A DNA stretch of 64,000 bases, taken from NCBI GenBank assembly GCA_965644315.1, contig CBFFRQ010000018.1, positions 186,001 to 250,000 on the forward strand. The letters run 5' to 3'. Made by a program: the position numbers and the translations under genes. Positions 22,628 through 35,900 of the stretch are shown here, piece after piece. The notes under the pieces are model-generated. The model ran no database searches, was not told the origin of the DNA, and saw only the letters and a program-made list of their open reading frames with translations. Within the stretch, counting starts at the first letter, position 1; the number at the start of each line of letters is the position of its first letter. This DNA comes from Caecitellus pseudoparvulus. Its lineage: Eukaryota > Bigyra: Bicosoecida.

Positions 22628-23164
22628 ATGGCGTCCCCGGCCCGATCATTGCCACCGACGCCGCCAGCTCGTGGCAGCTTCCCTCTTGACCACGGCGGGC
22701 AGTGCAAAATGGCCAAGCAGGTGAGGCCAGCCGATTCGAGCACGCGACAATCCCCCCCTGGCCGTCACCCAACTCGTTGCTTGTCGCACAGAGCTTCATG
22801 CTGTGCATGGCACAACATGCAGGGTCGCACCACAAGTGCCAGGAGCGGTCGAAGGCCTACCTGCAGTGCAGGATGGACAAGTGCGTGGTTCGGCGTTTCG
22901 TGCCGAAACTCTCGCGCACATCAACGATCTGGGCTTGTCCGTGCAGAGGGCTCATGGAACAGGAGGATCTGGACACTCTTGGGTTTCAGCATCAGGTGGT
23001 GGTGTCCAAGGAAGAAGTCAAGCAGGACTCAGGTGAGTGTGAAGCTTCAGGACCGGTGCTGTCTGTGGTCAGCTGCGCCGTATTGCGCCGCAGGTGGCGA
23101 GGTTGTTGCTGGGCTGAACTCAGCCAGGAAGAAGAAGAGCTTCATGTTCGGGTGGGGCTTCTAG
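22628..23164 (+). CDS. COX19: COX19-like twin CX9C protein of mitochondrial intermembrane space
   Basis: Four exons: 22628-22720, 22792-22880, 22947-23032 and 23094-23164; introns of 71, 66 and 61 bp; phases match, giving 112 residues. The protein begins MASPARSLPPTPPARGSFPL followed by DHGGQC, the same opening as COX19 (Pro-Pro-x-x-Gly-Ser-Phe-Pro-Leu-Asp-His). The twin CX9C motifs are exact: Cys26-x9-Cys36 and Cys47-x9-Cys57, forming a CHCH helical hairpin. LMEQEDLDTLGF then matches the conserved Leu-Gly-Phe end of the family. A basic, aromatic tail (RKKKSFMFGWGF) is an extension. COX19 is imported by Mia40 and helps copper delivery to cytochrome c oxidase. Each Cys pair straddles or abuts splice junctions, so the match depends on and supports the exon model. 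Confidence 0.9.
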   Translation: MASPARSLPPTPPARGSFPLDHGGQCKMAKQVRPADSSTRQSPPGRHPTRCLSHRASCCAWHNMQGRTTSARSGRRPTCSAGWTSAWFGVSCRNSRAHQRSGLVRAEGSWNRRIWTLLGFSIRWWCPRKKSSRTQVSVKLQDRCCLWSAAPYCAAGGEVVAGLNSARKKKSFMFGWGF

Positions 23165-23942
23165 CTCAGCTTGCCCGAGGCCTGACTTGACCTGCTGGGC
23201 GGGGGTCTCGATCAGACTCCGTGCAAGACACCGGCGCACGGGGATGTGTTGCATCTCTCCGCACTACCCTGGCGTGGCAGGGGCAGCAGGACTGCAGCAA
23301 GGTGCATGTACCTGTCTGGCTCGCCTGTAGTGACGGTTGCCGCCGCTGTGGAGGGGCGCGTGCAGTGCACCAGCGAGGAGTTGGCAAGGCACGGGGAAGG
23401 GCGTCCCCAGCTCACAGTGGGCAAGAGGACCCCTGCTCACGCCTCCCAGGCAGACACACCGTGTGAGTGCCCCCAACGACACGAAGCTCGCCCTCAGTGA
23501 CTGCGACAAGCGCGTGTTCCCGGTGTCGCGCCCCCTGCTGGCCAGCTCATGCATGTAGGGCCACTCCAGCCCACAGGGGTCGTTCAGAAGGACGCGGGGC
23601 ACCTGCAGGGCATGTGAGGAGGAAACAGGCTCAATGCACACCCCGGAAATTCGCTGGTCTCCGGGCTTCCTCCACGAGGCGTGCTTTGACATGTGCGGCG
23701 CTCCTCCATACATGCCCGTCGCCTGGGCAAATCACAGGTTCCCCACTCCACCGCACCACCAGCCGCCACACCACCACTCCACACAGTCTGTGTGAGCGAA
23801 AGGTAAAGAGCGCCTCTGGGACCAAGGCTGCAGTTCGCTCTACCCCCCAGCGCCGCAGCTGCATGGCCAGCGGGAAGCAGCAGGTCACAGCGCGCAGGAG
23901 AGGGAGCGCGACGCCACGTTTCTCATCGAGGGCGCCGGCAAC
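23165..23942. other. gap between COX19 and BEACH genes; possible unrecognised minus-strand gene
   Basis: A 149-codon minus-strand ORF at 23713-23264 reads like coding sequence (QVPRVLLNDPCGLEWPYM, then LASRGRDTGNTRLSQSL). Splice-like signals lie around it on that strand: GCCCAG near 23723, CTGCAG near 23605, CTCCACAG near 23350 and a CAG/GTACAT donor near 23310. I could not find one model in which all phases agree, and I recognise no family. It may be a small multi-exon gene on the minus strand or only shared UTR and promoter sequence. Confidence 0.3.
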
Positions 23943-26900
23943 ATGACTGCTGTCCTGTATGACGATGACGTCATCCGCGCAGTGGCTTTTGGGAACCAGG
24001 CATTTCCACCAGACAGCTCGGTGCATGCAGGGTGAGAAGCCAGCACCTAGTGCTGAAACTACAGGCAGCGACGGAGCGCGCACCCCTTTCACAGGACGAG
24101 CGTGCAGGATTTCGTGGATGTCTTTGCATCCTCCATGTGTGGTGACGAGCGCAAGATCGAAGCGGTACGTGCCTTCTGCGCCGCAAGAGGCACGAGGCAA
24201 ATGCAGTGCAGGAGCCAGCCTGCTGCAGCAAAGCTGCTGTCGTGGAGGCGCCTGGCGAGAGAAGACAATGTGCGAGCAGCCCGACACTAGTTTCTGCCTT
24301 CACCTGCACCACAGATATTGGAGCTGTGCTCTTCAGTGCAAAAGTGGGCAGATGAACCGGGAACTGGCACCTGCGGCTCGGCCTCTGGTGTCGTTGCAGG
24401 AGGTGTGCTGGACTGCTTGGTGGCGGCCACTCGCCTGGTGCTGGGACCTGCACCAGCGCCGACCCAGAGAAGCGTCGGCAGTGCCATGGGGTCCAGTGCA
24501 GGCGCCGTGGCAGCGTTGCGCGTGCTGCAGGTAGGCCACGTGCACCAGCTCCTCCGCCAGCAGTGGGTCCAACCCGACGGTGCGCCGGGCCACAGCACGG
24601 GTGCCGCCCTCGGTGGTGTGGCGGGCCAGGACGGGCAGCCCACCGCAATGACAGCCATGGCCAGCGTAACCTCCTGCCTCGCCCGGGTGGCCGCGCTCGC
24701 CTGCAATCGGCACAGCCTGCACCGACGCGGCCTGCTGCCCCTCTGTGTCCACCTGCTGCAGCACTGCCAAGCCGTGCTGGCAGAGCAGTTGGCTAGCCAG
24801 CCACTGGCCTCCCCAGCCCCCGCCCGTGACGTGCAGGACACCCTGCAGGCCATCACTGGCATTTCACTCGTGTTGCAGCTCAGCGCCGGGGGCGCGGCAG
24901 CTGGGCCACGGGCACAAGCGCAGCAACTGCTGGCAGCGGCCTGCACTGCGTGCCCCACGCCTAGAGAGGCAGATCCTGGTCCAATCGCACCTGTTGAGGA
25001 TGGCGGAGATCGCGCCGAGGTGCTGGCTGCAGCCCACATGGCGACCGAGGGCAGGACCTGTGCGGTGCTGGTGCAAGTCGCCAGTCTGTGCCTCATCGCA
25101 CAGCAGCGCTCGTGGGCAGAGGACGCCGCCGTGCAAGACAGGGCCTGCACCGCCCATGCGGCGTGCTTGCTGGCTTTTAGCGCTCTGCTGGCCTTGGTGC
25201 CGCCGCTGCACGCCCCCGTCCGCCCGGAGCGGCTGGGGGAGGAGGGCCTGGGGGACGCCAAGACTGAGGGTGGCTCGGGGTCCATCTTCTCAGGCTCGTC
25301 ACTGCTGGAGCCAGGGGCGCTAGCGTCCCTTCCAGGTGTCAGTGGCGGCAGCACGCCGCGTCACATCTTGCGCCCCCGGCGTCCGCCCTCCCTGCACCTT
25401 CCCGCCGCGCCTGATGAGGAGGAGAGCGTCATGCTGACGTCATGCGCCCACCACAGCGCCGTGCAAGTGGGGGTCTTGGAGCACTTGCAGGTGGTGCTGT
25501 GCAGGCTGTCTGGCGCGGCGCAGCCCCACCTTGCGGCTGCGCTGCATTGTTCTGCCCTGCTGGCATTGAACACGCTCTGCTCGCCGCACGTCTATGCGCG
25601 GGACATCATTTCAGTGTTCTTTGCCAACTTTCCCAGTGTCTTGGGCCTCGTCACGACGCCGACACCGCACAGCACGTGTGCGTCGCTCATCAGCAATTTG
25701 CTGGCGACGCCCCCCCCCTCCCCGACCTACAGCACCCCCCTCACAACTCTCACTCTGTCGCTAGCCCTCGGCACGCCGCCTGTCCACGACCCCGCGCCAA
25801 GCTCCACATGTGCCGCCCTCATCCTCACCTCCACGCTGATGTCAGCTGCCCTGGCTGTGCGCTGTCCAGCCGCAGGGGGTCTCCCCCGCAGCATCCTCCG
25901 CACAGTGCCTTACGTGAAGCTGCTGGTCAAAGGCAGCGTGCGGGAGCTGGCTGCAGGTGCTGCCTCGCACCTGTCTTCGCCTTCAGCGAGGTCCTCCGCA
26001 GCGCCACGGCACGGCAGCCTTGTACTATCGCGGCCCTCCTCCCTCCCACACCAGCAGGCAGCCGTGCGTGGCTACAGCATCGGCAGCGCGCCCCGCCCAG
26101 GGCACGCCAGCAGCCCCGCCTCCAGGCGGCCTCTCAGGGCCCCTGACCGCACGCAAGTCACTGGTTTTGTGCCGTCGACGCAGCCTGCGCCGCTGCCCCT
26201 GCTGTCGCGTTCCCGCTTGACTGCCCTCGTGACGGGGGCGGTGGAGTGTGTCCTGGACTCGTCTGCCAGCCTGGATGCCGCCCTGCACGTGGCTGTGTCC
26301 TCCATCCCGCCGTCCTTCACCCAGGGAGACTTCGCTGCCTGCCGAGCGGCCCAAGCGGCGTCGGGCGGCGGCCCCTGGGGCGACTGGTGCATCTTGCAGC
26401 ACGTTGGCTCGCCGCCACCCAGCACAGTCGCGTCGCTCGTGGACGACTGCATGCAGCAGTGGCGCCTGCGCGCCGAGTGGAGCCGTGCTAGCTCAGCCTT
26501 GGACTCTGCCTGCCACAGCTCAGCGCAGGGCGTACCTGGCGCAGGAGACGTCGCTCTGGCCATGTTGCATGCCATGGTGCTGCTGGAGCCGCTGGCTGCC
26601 GCAGTGCTAGCGGCGTCGCAAGACGTGACACTGCTGCTGCAGCGGGTTGCCCAGCCCGTCAGTGCTGTGTACGGGGTGGGCGTGGATGCCGCCGAGTGGG
26701 ACGCGGGTTCCGTGTCCACCGCCTCCCTGCACCTGGTGCCGGTGCAGCAAGCCCTTGCGCCGCCCCATGCGAGCGCAGGGGAAGGCTCCCGTGCCGACGG
26801 CGGCCCGAGTCACACACGAGCTGAGGTACTGGGGCAGGAGGAGGGCAGGTCTGTCGCGTGGCGGCATGCCGTCACGCACTCCACCCTGGCGACGAACTCC

Positions 26901-29900
26901 AAGGCCCTCGCCTCAGGCACGACTCGGCTGCTGCAGTTGGCAGGGTACGCAGCGGCGCAGAGCATTCAGCAGTGGGTGACGGGTCGTGGCACCGGGGGGC
27001 TTGGGCGGCCCTGGCGTCCAGAGGACTCCGCCAGCACGGCGGCCTCTGATCCCCAGGTCAGGCGCATGCTTCAGGTGAACTTCTGCGTCGTGTGCCACAC
27101 CACGGCGGCCCTGCTGCACGTTGGGTCGTGGTGGGCCCGCTGTGACTTTGTCACTGTTGCCTGCGCAGAAGCACTGCAAGGCCTCTTGCGTGACCAGCCT
27201 CTGGTGCTAGGCGACACCCTGCAGCACCTGCAGGCGCAGCCTGTGCTCAGCGCCTGGCTGCACAGCGTCAACTGCGCCATGTCTGTGAACGCTGCCGCCT
27301 TGGCGGGGGCTGGACCGCACGCTGACGTGGAGGGTGTCATGGTGCGCTCAGCGCCTGTGGACATGCCCTTGCTTCCCCACCTGCCTGCTGTGGACGCAGC
27401 CATGGCGTGGGGCGGCGTGCCCGCTGAAGGCGAGGACGAGGAGGGAGAGGCAGGTGCGGGCGCCAGCACCGCGCACGGCACGGCGGGCACACAGCCCATC
27501 CCTCCTTCCCACAACTTGCCTGCCTTCCTCGCCGGCGCTCGCATCGACCCAGACTACTGGAGTGTGGAGCGGCGTCAGGGCGGCCCTTCGGCCCAGGCAG
27601 CGCGGCGTGACAGTGGCGCTGTCGCGCCGGTGCCCACACAGCGAGGGCGCTCTCACGAGGCGGCTGAGGTTTCCTGCGGGTTGCACCCCCGTGGATCCAG
27701 CTCTGCCGCCCTGCGCAGTGTGTGGGCTGCGGTGCGCCTCGCAGTCGCCCACGTCGGCATTTTGCCCCGCATGCACGTGCTGGCAGACTTGCAGCGAGTG
27801 TCTCAGCAGGGGCTGAGCGGACACCTGCAGTGGCAGTGGCCGACCACGCCGCCTAGCTCCCCTCGCCAGCCCATCCAGGGCATCGCCGTTGTAAGTGCTG
27901 TTCTGTCCCCCGACCCTGCGCAGCGGGCGTCCCTCCTGCACTGCATCGCGGGCTTGCTCGTGTGGCCCTGGCTCCGCCCCCAAGTGGTGCATACCCTGGG
28001 CCTGATCTTTGCGACTGGCGAGCCTGTCCTGGAGCGTGCCGCCGTCCTGGAGTTGTCAGCAGCCCGGAACATCTCCCAGCAGCGCCAACGAGAGCTGGCG
28101 CAGCCGGCCGACTACGGCGCCCCCACATTGCACTCCCCAGGCCCCTCGCCACCTCTCCAGCGCAGCCAGTCTGGGCGGGGGGTGCCGAAGCTGCTGTACC
28201 GTTCGCAGGAGCGACGCTCCCGCCCTCCCCAGGGACAGGCAGGGCACCTACCCCTGCCCGCCTGGACTGTCGCCACAGTTGAACACGCAGCGGGCGAAGT
28301 GAGGCGCGGCCTGGCACGGTACAGACAAGACGCCTCCTGGAGGGCGGCGGGGGCAGCCGTGCGGGGGGACCTGCCTGCAGCACACGCGCTGCTCATGCAG
28401 TTGACCCCGCCACCTCTCCTGCAGTGCGGAGGAGGTGTTCGCCCTGTCGCGCCCATCCAGTCCACAGGCGCCGCGCCAGAGCGCCTGTTGAACGGGTGGC
28501 TCAACGCAGGCCTCCGGGAGTCACGGCGAACTGTGGCTGCCTGGTGGAGCGACGTCGCGCAGCCCGTCCTCATCAGCCTGCACGAGCACGTGGGCGAGCT
28601 CACCCGCGCGTCAAGGCTGGGGCAGCGGCCGTCCTCAAGGCAAGCGCAGTTTGCCCAGGCGGCGGCTGCCCGGGCCAAGGTCATGCTCCTGCACACTGCG
28701 AGCGTGTGGAATGGCCTCATGGCGGCCATGGTCCAGTCGTGCCTGCCGCAGGTATCCCCCCCCCAGGCGCTGGCGAGGAGCTCTGAAGGTGCCGAGCCCG
28801 CGGGCGATGCGCCCCCCCCCGCCCTACCTGCCTCCCTGGATGAGGGTCCGCCGTGGCTGGCTTCTCACGGCGTGCCCACCACAGTGCCGGCAGCGTCGCC
28901 ACCTAACCTGGCGCACTGGGAGTGGGTCATTTCCCTCGCGCACATGTCACACATGCCCCTGCGCCTGGCCCTGCACCCCAACTCCCAGCGCATCCTCCAA
29001 GGCTCCTTCGCCGCCGCCGCAGACAGCCTGGCACTGGCGGCGGAAGCCTTGCCGAAACTGGCAGGCGCCGACCTCGCCCCTGCCCGCACTGCCCTGCTCT
29101 CCGTCGCCATGCACGCGCTGCAGGCCGTGTCGGCTTGTCTCGTGGGGGCTCCTGCCGCTGCAACGTTGCTGCCCGCCACGTTGCGGCCTGCCACCTGCCA
29201 AGCCCTCCTCGACGCAGCGCTGGCTGGGCTCTCTGAGGCTGGTTCCTGCCAGGGAGCAGTGGCGGCGGAGGTGTGTGTCGCGCTCATAAACGTCGCCGTG
29301 GATGGCGCGCTGGCGCCTGTGGCTGGCGCCGCGCAGTTCCTGACGCAGCCACACTTGTGGCCGAAGGGCAGCCTTATGCACTGCTGCGTCACACACGACA
29401 GGGTGCTCGCTGGCGTGCTCCCGCTCCTGCACACGTGGTTGGAGAAGCTGCACGTCACTGTAGTGCGCGATGCGGCGTGCGACAGTGCCGGGCGCGCTCT
29501 AGTGGAAGGTCACATGGCCAGCCTGCTGCCAGTGCTGCGTGTGCTGCACGCACTGGTCAGCCCCGTCGCTGGCTCTACCTACGCAGCCCTCAACGCCCAC
29601 AGCGTCGCCCACGCGACTTCCATCGCTGTGAGCACCAGCATGGACATTGTCTGCACACTGGGTGCACTGTGGGCGGCGTGCACCTCCTCGGGCTCCCACC
29701 AGGTATCGCTGCGCGAGGCTCAGCAAGGCAGCGCGGTGGAAGACTTGAGCAGCGTGCCACCCCCTTCGCACGCTCTGCCCATGTGCCTGCTCTTGGCCGC
29801 AGACGTCGCAGGGGCGCTGTGCCGTGGCAACGCCGACGTGCACGGCATGAAGCGCCTCCTGCGCAGCGTCGGTGACCCGGCGTCGGCCATCGCCCGCGTT

Positions 29901-32900
29901 CCACACGCCGTCAACATGGACCCGGGCATGTTGCAGGAGTTTTGCCTGCTGTGGCTGGGCATGCTGTCTGTCGTGCTGTGCCATTCGCAGCGCATTCCGC
30001 AAGTGGTGCAGCGGAGTCTGGGCGGCTTTGGGCTTCTTGGTGAGCAGCCCTCCCACGAGTTGGCGCAGGGGGGACTGACGCACCGTCGCCCGGCCCCAGT
30101 GAATGCGTACTTCATGCTGCCCAGTGCGTCTGCTGGTATTCAGTGCCTGCGCAGGGAGGGCATGGATGCCGTGTCGCCAGGCATCTCCCCATGGCCCCGC
30201 TCGGGCTTCTCCATCGTGCTGTGGTTCAGGCTGGACCCGCTTGGCAAGGTGCTGGTGCGCCCAGTCATGCCACCTCCGCCGCCACCCATGCAGGCAAGCA
30301 CTGAGCAGCAGCCACCGCAAGTGACCCTGCGGGACCCCTTCCCGTGGCATGCGCCCTGCTTGGCCAGCGTGTTTGACGGCTCCGGTCGGCGCGTGCAGGT
30401 GAACTTAGAGCAGGCTCCACCCCCCCCTGCAAGTCCAGGCAGTGCGCCGGGAGACGCCCAACGGTTCGTGATCGTTGCCAGCGTGCAGGCGACCGAGAGG
30501 GGTCCCCCCATCACCCTGGCCGCCGAGGATGTGCACATCCTCCCCAACGAGTGGCACTGTGTGGCAGTCAGCATCGCCTCCTCTGTGTCACAGCCCACGC
30601 CGCGTCCCCGTGTGGAGCAGCGGGCTCAGCGGGAGCCCTCTTCCTTCTTCTCCTTCTTTACGAGTCAGGGCGCGGGGGCCAAGGCAGGACCAGAGGCGGG
30701 TGGCGGGTCCACCTTGGCTGCGCCCAGGGTCACTCGCGGCCAGCTGGCTCTGGCTGTGAACGGGGCGCCCATGGGCAGGGTGGAGTGCCCTTTTCCCGAG
30801 TTTGGGCACGCCGCCGGCCCGACGCAGGTTACGCTGGGCACTGCGCCCCACGAGGAGGTGACCCTATCAGGCGTCGCCCTGCAGAGTGTCATGGGGATGG
30901 GCGGGCTGGGTCTGCCTGCGCTGCAGCGGTCTGGGTGGGCCCACGATGCCTTGCCTCGTGACTGGGGCCAGGTGCAGCTGACGGCGACGGTGCTGCGCCA
31001 CATGCGTGGGCGCCTGGCCAATGTCCGCCTCTTCCACATGCCCCTGCGCATGGACACCCTGTGCGCCGTCTGCCTGCTGAGCGGGGACGTGGAGGGCGGC
31101 TCGCTGCTGCAGCCGGGCGAGGTGCGTGCTCGCCCCGAAGCGTCCACTCTGCACAGCCTCATGCGGGCTGTGCAGCGCCAGTCAGCCCGGCGACCGGGCC
31201 ACCCCGCAGAGTTGTGCCAGACCGCGCTGCACGCCGCCACGGTGAAGCTGTCCAGTGAAATGGGGGAGAGGCCGGTGGGGGCTGCACGGGGAGGCTCCAT
31301 CCCAGGCCTCGCTGCCCCCTCCCCAGTGCAGCCCCCCACCTTGGGCCTGACCAGCGCCGCCCCCCCCTCCAGCGAGCCCGACCCCTCCGCCGCATCACCC
31401 TCGGCTCCGCCCACGTCCCAGCTCGCCAGCTCCGGCGACGGCACTGGCGTCCCTGATGTGCGTCCGGCGGTGCTGGACAGCTGGGAAGCCGTCACTTCCC
31501 CCCACACCATGCCGCTGCACGCCATTCCCTCCGTGCTGCGGCAGGTCCAGCTGGGGCCGCCGCCGCCCTCTGCGCCACAGCACTTCGGCATGGACGCAGG
31601 GTACGCAGGGCGTGTTCTGGGCTCGGCGCCACCCACTGCGAACACGCCTTGGGAGCCTCTTGCCTCCACGCTGCACAGTGTCGCGGGCACGGTGCAGGCG
31701 CTGACTGATTCGGGCGTGCAGCAGACGCTTCTCCTGGCGCTCAGCACGGGGGTGGTGGACTCACCGCCCGGCGTGTCAGGCCCGCGCCCCAGCATGCAAC
31801 TGGCGCTGAACACAGTGCGTGCAGGGCAGGGTACCTGGCGCCAGGTGGCTGGGGCGCTGCTGGGCAGCACGCTCAGCATCAACCGCACATCAGGCGGTGA
31901 GTCCTTGGAGGCGGTGGGGGGCTTGCCCCTGCTCCTGACAGCCCTGCCTGCCATCGCCACGGGTGTGCGCGGCGGCATCCTGGCAGCCGAGGCAGACGGG
32001 GGGGCGGCCCCCCCCCCTGGCGCAGGCCACCTCCCCCCCGCACAGGCTGCCTGGTGCCTGGCCCTGGACCTCGTGCGCCACCTGCTGCGCGTGCCGAAGG
32101 ACGTGCAGGGCACGGTTCTGGCCGAGAGCGTGACCCCTTTCATGAACCGGGCCCGGGCGGCCGTGTTGGGCTTCCCCCAGCTGCTGCGGAGCCTGGCCAT
32201 GTGGGTAGCCGGCACCACAGCGGCGTGTCGCACGGACGGCGCGCGCGCCCTGCGGGCTACCTTCCTGCGCGCCACCTTCCACGGTGTCATGCGCATGTCT
32301 GTGCTGGATGACCAGCTGCGGCAGTGGGTGTGGTGGCGTCGCTGCTTCCGCACGGCCATGCTCATGGACGTCGCTGGGTGGGCCCATGCAGGGGTGTACG
32401 CCCTGCCCCTCACCCACCTGAGCCTGGCCCTGGACCAGAGCGCCTCCGCTGCCCGCAGTGCCTGCCAAGGCACAGGCCCCCTGGTCTTCGCCCTCTGCAA
32501 GCACCTGCGATACTCCACCGCGCTGGCAGGACTGGCCGGCCACGATGCTGCTTGCACGCTACAGGCCCTGCGCCAGTGCCGCCAGCAGCGGGGACAGGCG
32601 TTCCAAGTGCTCATCGCCTTGCTCCGGGAGGGCGCAGCTACATCCAGGCTGGGGCCTGGGGAGCTGGGGCTGGTGCTGGCCGCCCCCTTGTACTTGCGTG
32701 GGGAAGCCGCGTGGCACCGCGCCCTGCAGCCCGCAACGGGCTTGGAGGACATGTGCTGCGTGCTGGAGACGCAGGAGTGGTTGGGCTTGCTGTGGGCGGT
32801 GCTGGTGGAGGACAACGTGTGGGACACGGCGAGCTCGGCGGAGCTGCTGTGGGGCGCCTTGAACACGGCCCACCCGGCAGCCACGTATGCGTTGGCCCAC

Positions 32901-35900
32901 AGTGGCACAACAGACAGAGCAGTGGCCGCCCTGGACCTGGTGCGCGCGGCCCGGGCGGCGCTGCAGAGCCACTTGGTCCCCTCAGCGCCCCGGGACTTCA
33001 CGGAGGCAGATGTACGGGCGTGCTGTGCGGCGCTGGGGGCGGCGTTGGGGTGTGTGGGGCCGCTTCACCCCAGTGGCGAGTCTGAAGGGGGGCACACTCG
33101 GGATGTGTCGTTCATGAGCTGCGGCTCCGGGTTCAGCCAAGCCCCACCAGCCGACCAGGCAGGCCCGCCTGCGTCCGACGCAGCAGCACTCCCTGGAACC
33201 GGCCTGAACGTGTCCTCCACCTCTGCTCCGACCCGGACCGGTCAGGAAGAGGAAGAGGCTGAAGCTACGGAGGCCAGCGGATGCCACTCACCCGGTGGCT
33301 CCCCTGTCGTCCCGGGGCAAGCCCACTCTGCTGCATCGCCAGGCTGCGTGGATAGCGAGGCTGAGGAGGATGAGGAGGCGGGGCCGGCGCCAGCGCGGGC
33401 CAGGGCGGCATCTGCAGCAGACGTGGACAGCAACGTGTCCCCCGACATCCGGGGGCGAGCCGGCACCGGCACGTCAGCCAGCTCCCGCGCCGCCCCGGCG
33501 CGAGTCTTTCTGCCCGTCACAGCGCCTGCCTCAGGACACACCCTGGAAGCCCTGCTGGCGCTGTGCTTGTCTCCGCACTACGCAATCGCGCAGCTCGCAG
33601 GGAAGGTGACACTGGAGCTGCTGGGGTGGTTGGCTTCCCGCCTGCAGGCCGCACTGCCGCCAGCTGGACTGCCTGACGCCCCAGATGGCGCACAGGCCAG
33701 CATTGGGCGGGAGTGCCCCTCCTTGGCAGCGCTGCAGGCACAGACCAGTTGCGTCGTGCCCGTGGGTGCCCTGGCAACATGCCAGCCCAGTTGGGCTGTG
33801 CCACTGGCGGGTGTGGCGGCGGCAGCGCACCTGGCGCCGTGGCATGACGGCGTGCTGCTGCCGTACCCAGAGGCTGAGGCGTTGGGGTCTGGGGACGCAC
33901 TGGAGTCACCCATGGTCCAAGTGCTCAGCGGCGCACGCCACGCCCGGCTCACTCTGCAGCGCCTGGCCTCCACGGCGGCCCAAGGTGTCCTGTCCAGCGC
34001 CAAAGGCGGGTGCCCCATACAGGTCGCTGGGACGGCAGATACTTCAGAGGCGGGGCGGCAAGTGCTGCTCTGGGCGTCGGCTCTGCTGCCAACTGCGGAA
34101 CTAGCGGTATCAGCAGGGGAGGGGCAGTGCCACCCATGTCCGCTGTCCTTGCAGGTGGACGCCATGGCCCTGGTGATGGCGGCGTGCACTGGTAGCTGTG
34201 CGGCTCGCGACGCGTCTGCTAGCGGCGTCATGGCCCACCCAGACGTGCGAATCCTCGGCCTCCCTCCCAGGGTGCCTTGGTGGGGCACAGGCCTCTCCAC
34301 TGCCGCTGCACCATCCCCCGGCTTCGCTGCGGAAGCTGACCTCATCAACGCTGGGGCCGGCACGGTGCGTGCCTCGGCCACCACACCAGAGGCAGGGGAG
34401 GGGCTGCTGGGGGAACTGTTTGGACAGGTGGACGCGGCCCTGCCGCGCCTGCCCCTTCCAGGCGCCCTGCTGCAGGCCGTGAACAGTCTGCCCGCCTTGC
34501 CCCGTGCTGTGCAGCGTGCTGGCATGCGGCGCGCCATGAACGTGCTGGCGGCAGCGGTGGAGAGCGGGGGCGCATCTGCTCACGGGCCAGTGCTGGCTGT
34601 GATGGGGTCGGCCAGCTGGTGTGTGCCGTGGCTGCGCCTACTGGGGCTGTCCCTGCGCGGGGCAGGCAGCGGCACGCAGCCCACGAGCAAGCCACAGGCG
34701 AACCAATTGCAGACGCTCCTGGTCTTCAGCACGTCGTGCGTCACAACCATGCTGCGCACGGCCGCCGTGCTGGGGGGGGTGCAGCGTCCCGAGCCTGCCT
34801 CGCCCGCTTCGGACGCCCAAGCCCGGCACTTCCGCATGCCCAGCTCAGCCAGCGAGGAGGGTGGGCTGGGGTGGCGGGAGCGGTCCCCCAGTGGTGCCTC
34901 CCAGCCCGGTCTGCGCAGCGTGGGCTCGTCCTCCAGCCTGGCGGGGGATGCGTGGGGGGCGGTGGAGGCGACGCGACCCACCTGGCTGCAAGGCTTCGGT
35001 GCGCACCTGGCCGGCGTGTGCGACGTGCTGGTCGCCCTGCGCGACGGCGATGGCGACGCACCTCTGTTCGACGCACCCATGGCAGTGGCTGGCATGCTGG
35101 CCCACCAGACGTACCTGCAGCTGGCGCGCTCATTGCCGGCTTCGGCCGGGGCCGTGCCCTTCCTTCCTCCTCAGTCCAACCCAGGCAGTGATGCAGGGAC
35201 AGAGCATGCCATAGCAGGCCAGTCTGCACCGCCGGCCTTGCTGTCAGCTGACCAGGTGCAGCCTGTCACGCGGGCAGCGGGGCACTTCCAGGAGGAGCTG
35301 TCCATCTGGGTGGCCCGCCACGCGACACGAGACGAGGCCAGCGCCGCCCCTGCAGCCGCCAGCCTGGCGTCCTTCCTGGGCTATGTGCGAGACTGGGTGT
35401 GCTGCCTGCCGCCCGGCAGTGCCGTGTACACCAAGCCAGAGGATCTCCTGACGCCGCCCCGAATCGGCACACCCCCCTGGGCGTTCCTGGCCAACGTTGC
35501 AGCCATGGTTGCGAGTGTCGGGACTGGCGGGCCAGGCTCCAGCTCCCAGGCCTGTGCCGCCCTCATCCACAGCGCCAGGGCCCAGCTGCTTCCCATGATG
35601 GCATGGCTGCATGAAGCCCAGCCTTGGGTGCCCCCGCCGTCCCCGCCGGGCCCGCCATCAGCGCAGGCTCGCTGGCATGCCCACCGCCAGCAGGCACTGC
35701 CGCTGGTGCCGTGGACACTGGGCACATGCTCCGTCTCGCCGCAGCAGCTGCAGGCCTGCTTGGAAGCGTTCAGCCGGGCTGTGGCGGGCATTGCCCGCAG
35801 GGCGGTGGCTGCCGTGACACGGTCCTCCCTCGCCCCCCTCTGCCGCCTGCTGCAGGAAGCGACAGCTGTGGCTGCTATGGCCAGCTGCATGGCGGGGGAG

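Noticed and set aside
30665-33001. 778-codon minus-strand ORF antisense to the BEACH gene
   Set aside because: Long antisense frames are expected in high-GC coding DNA. Its composition is Arg/Ala/Ser-rich without domains.
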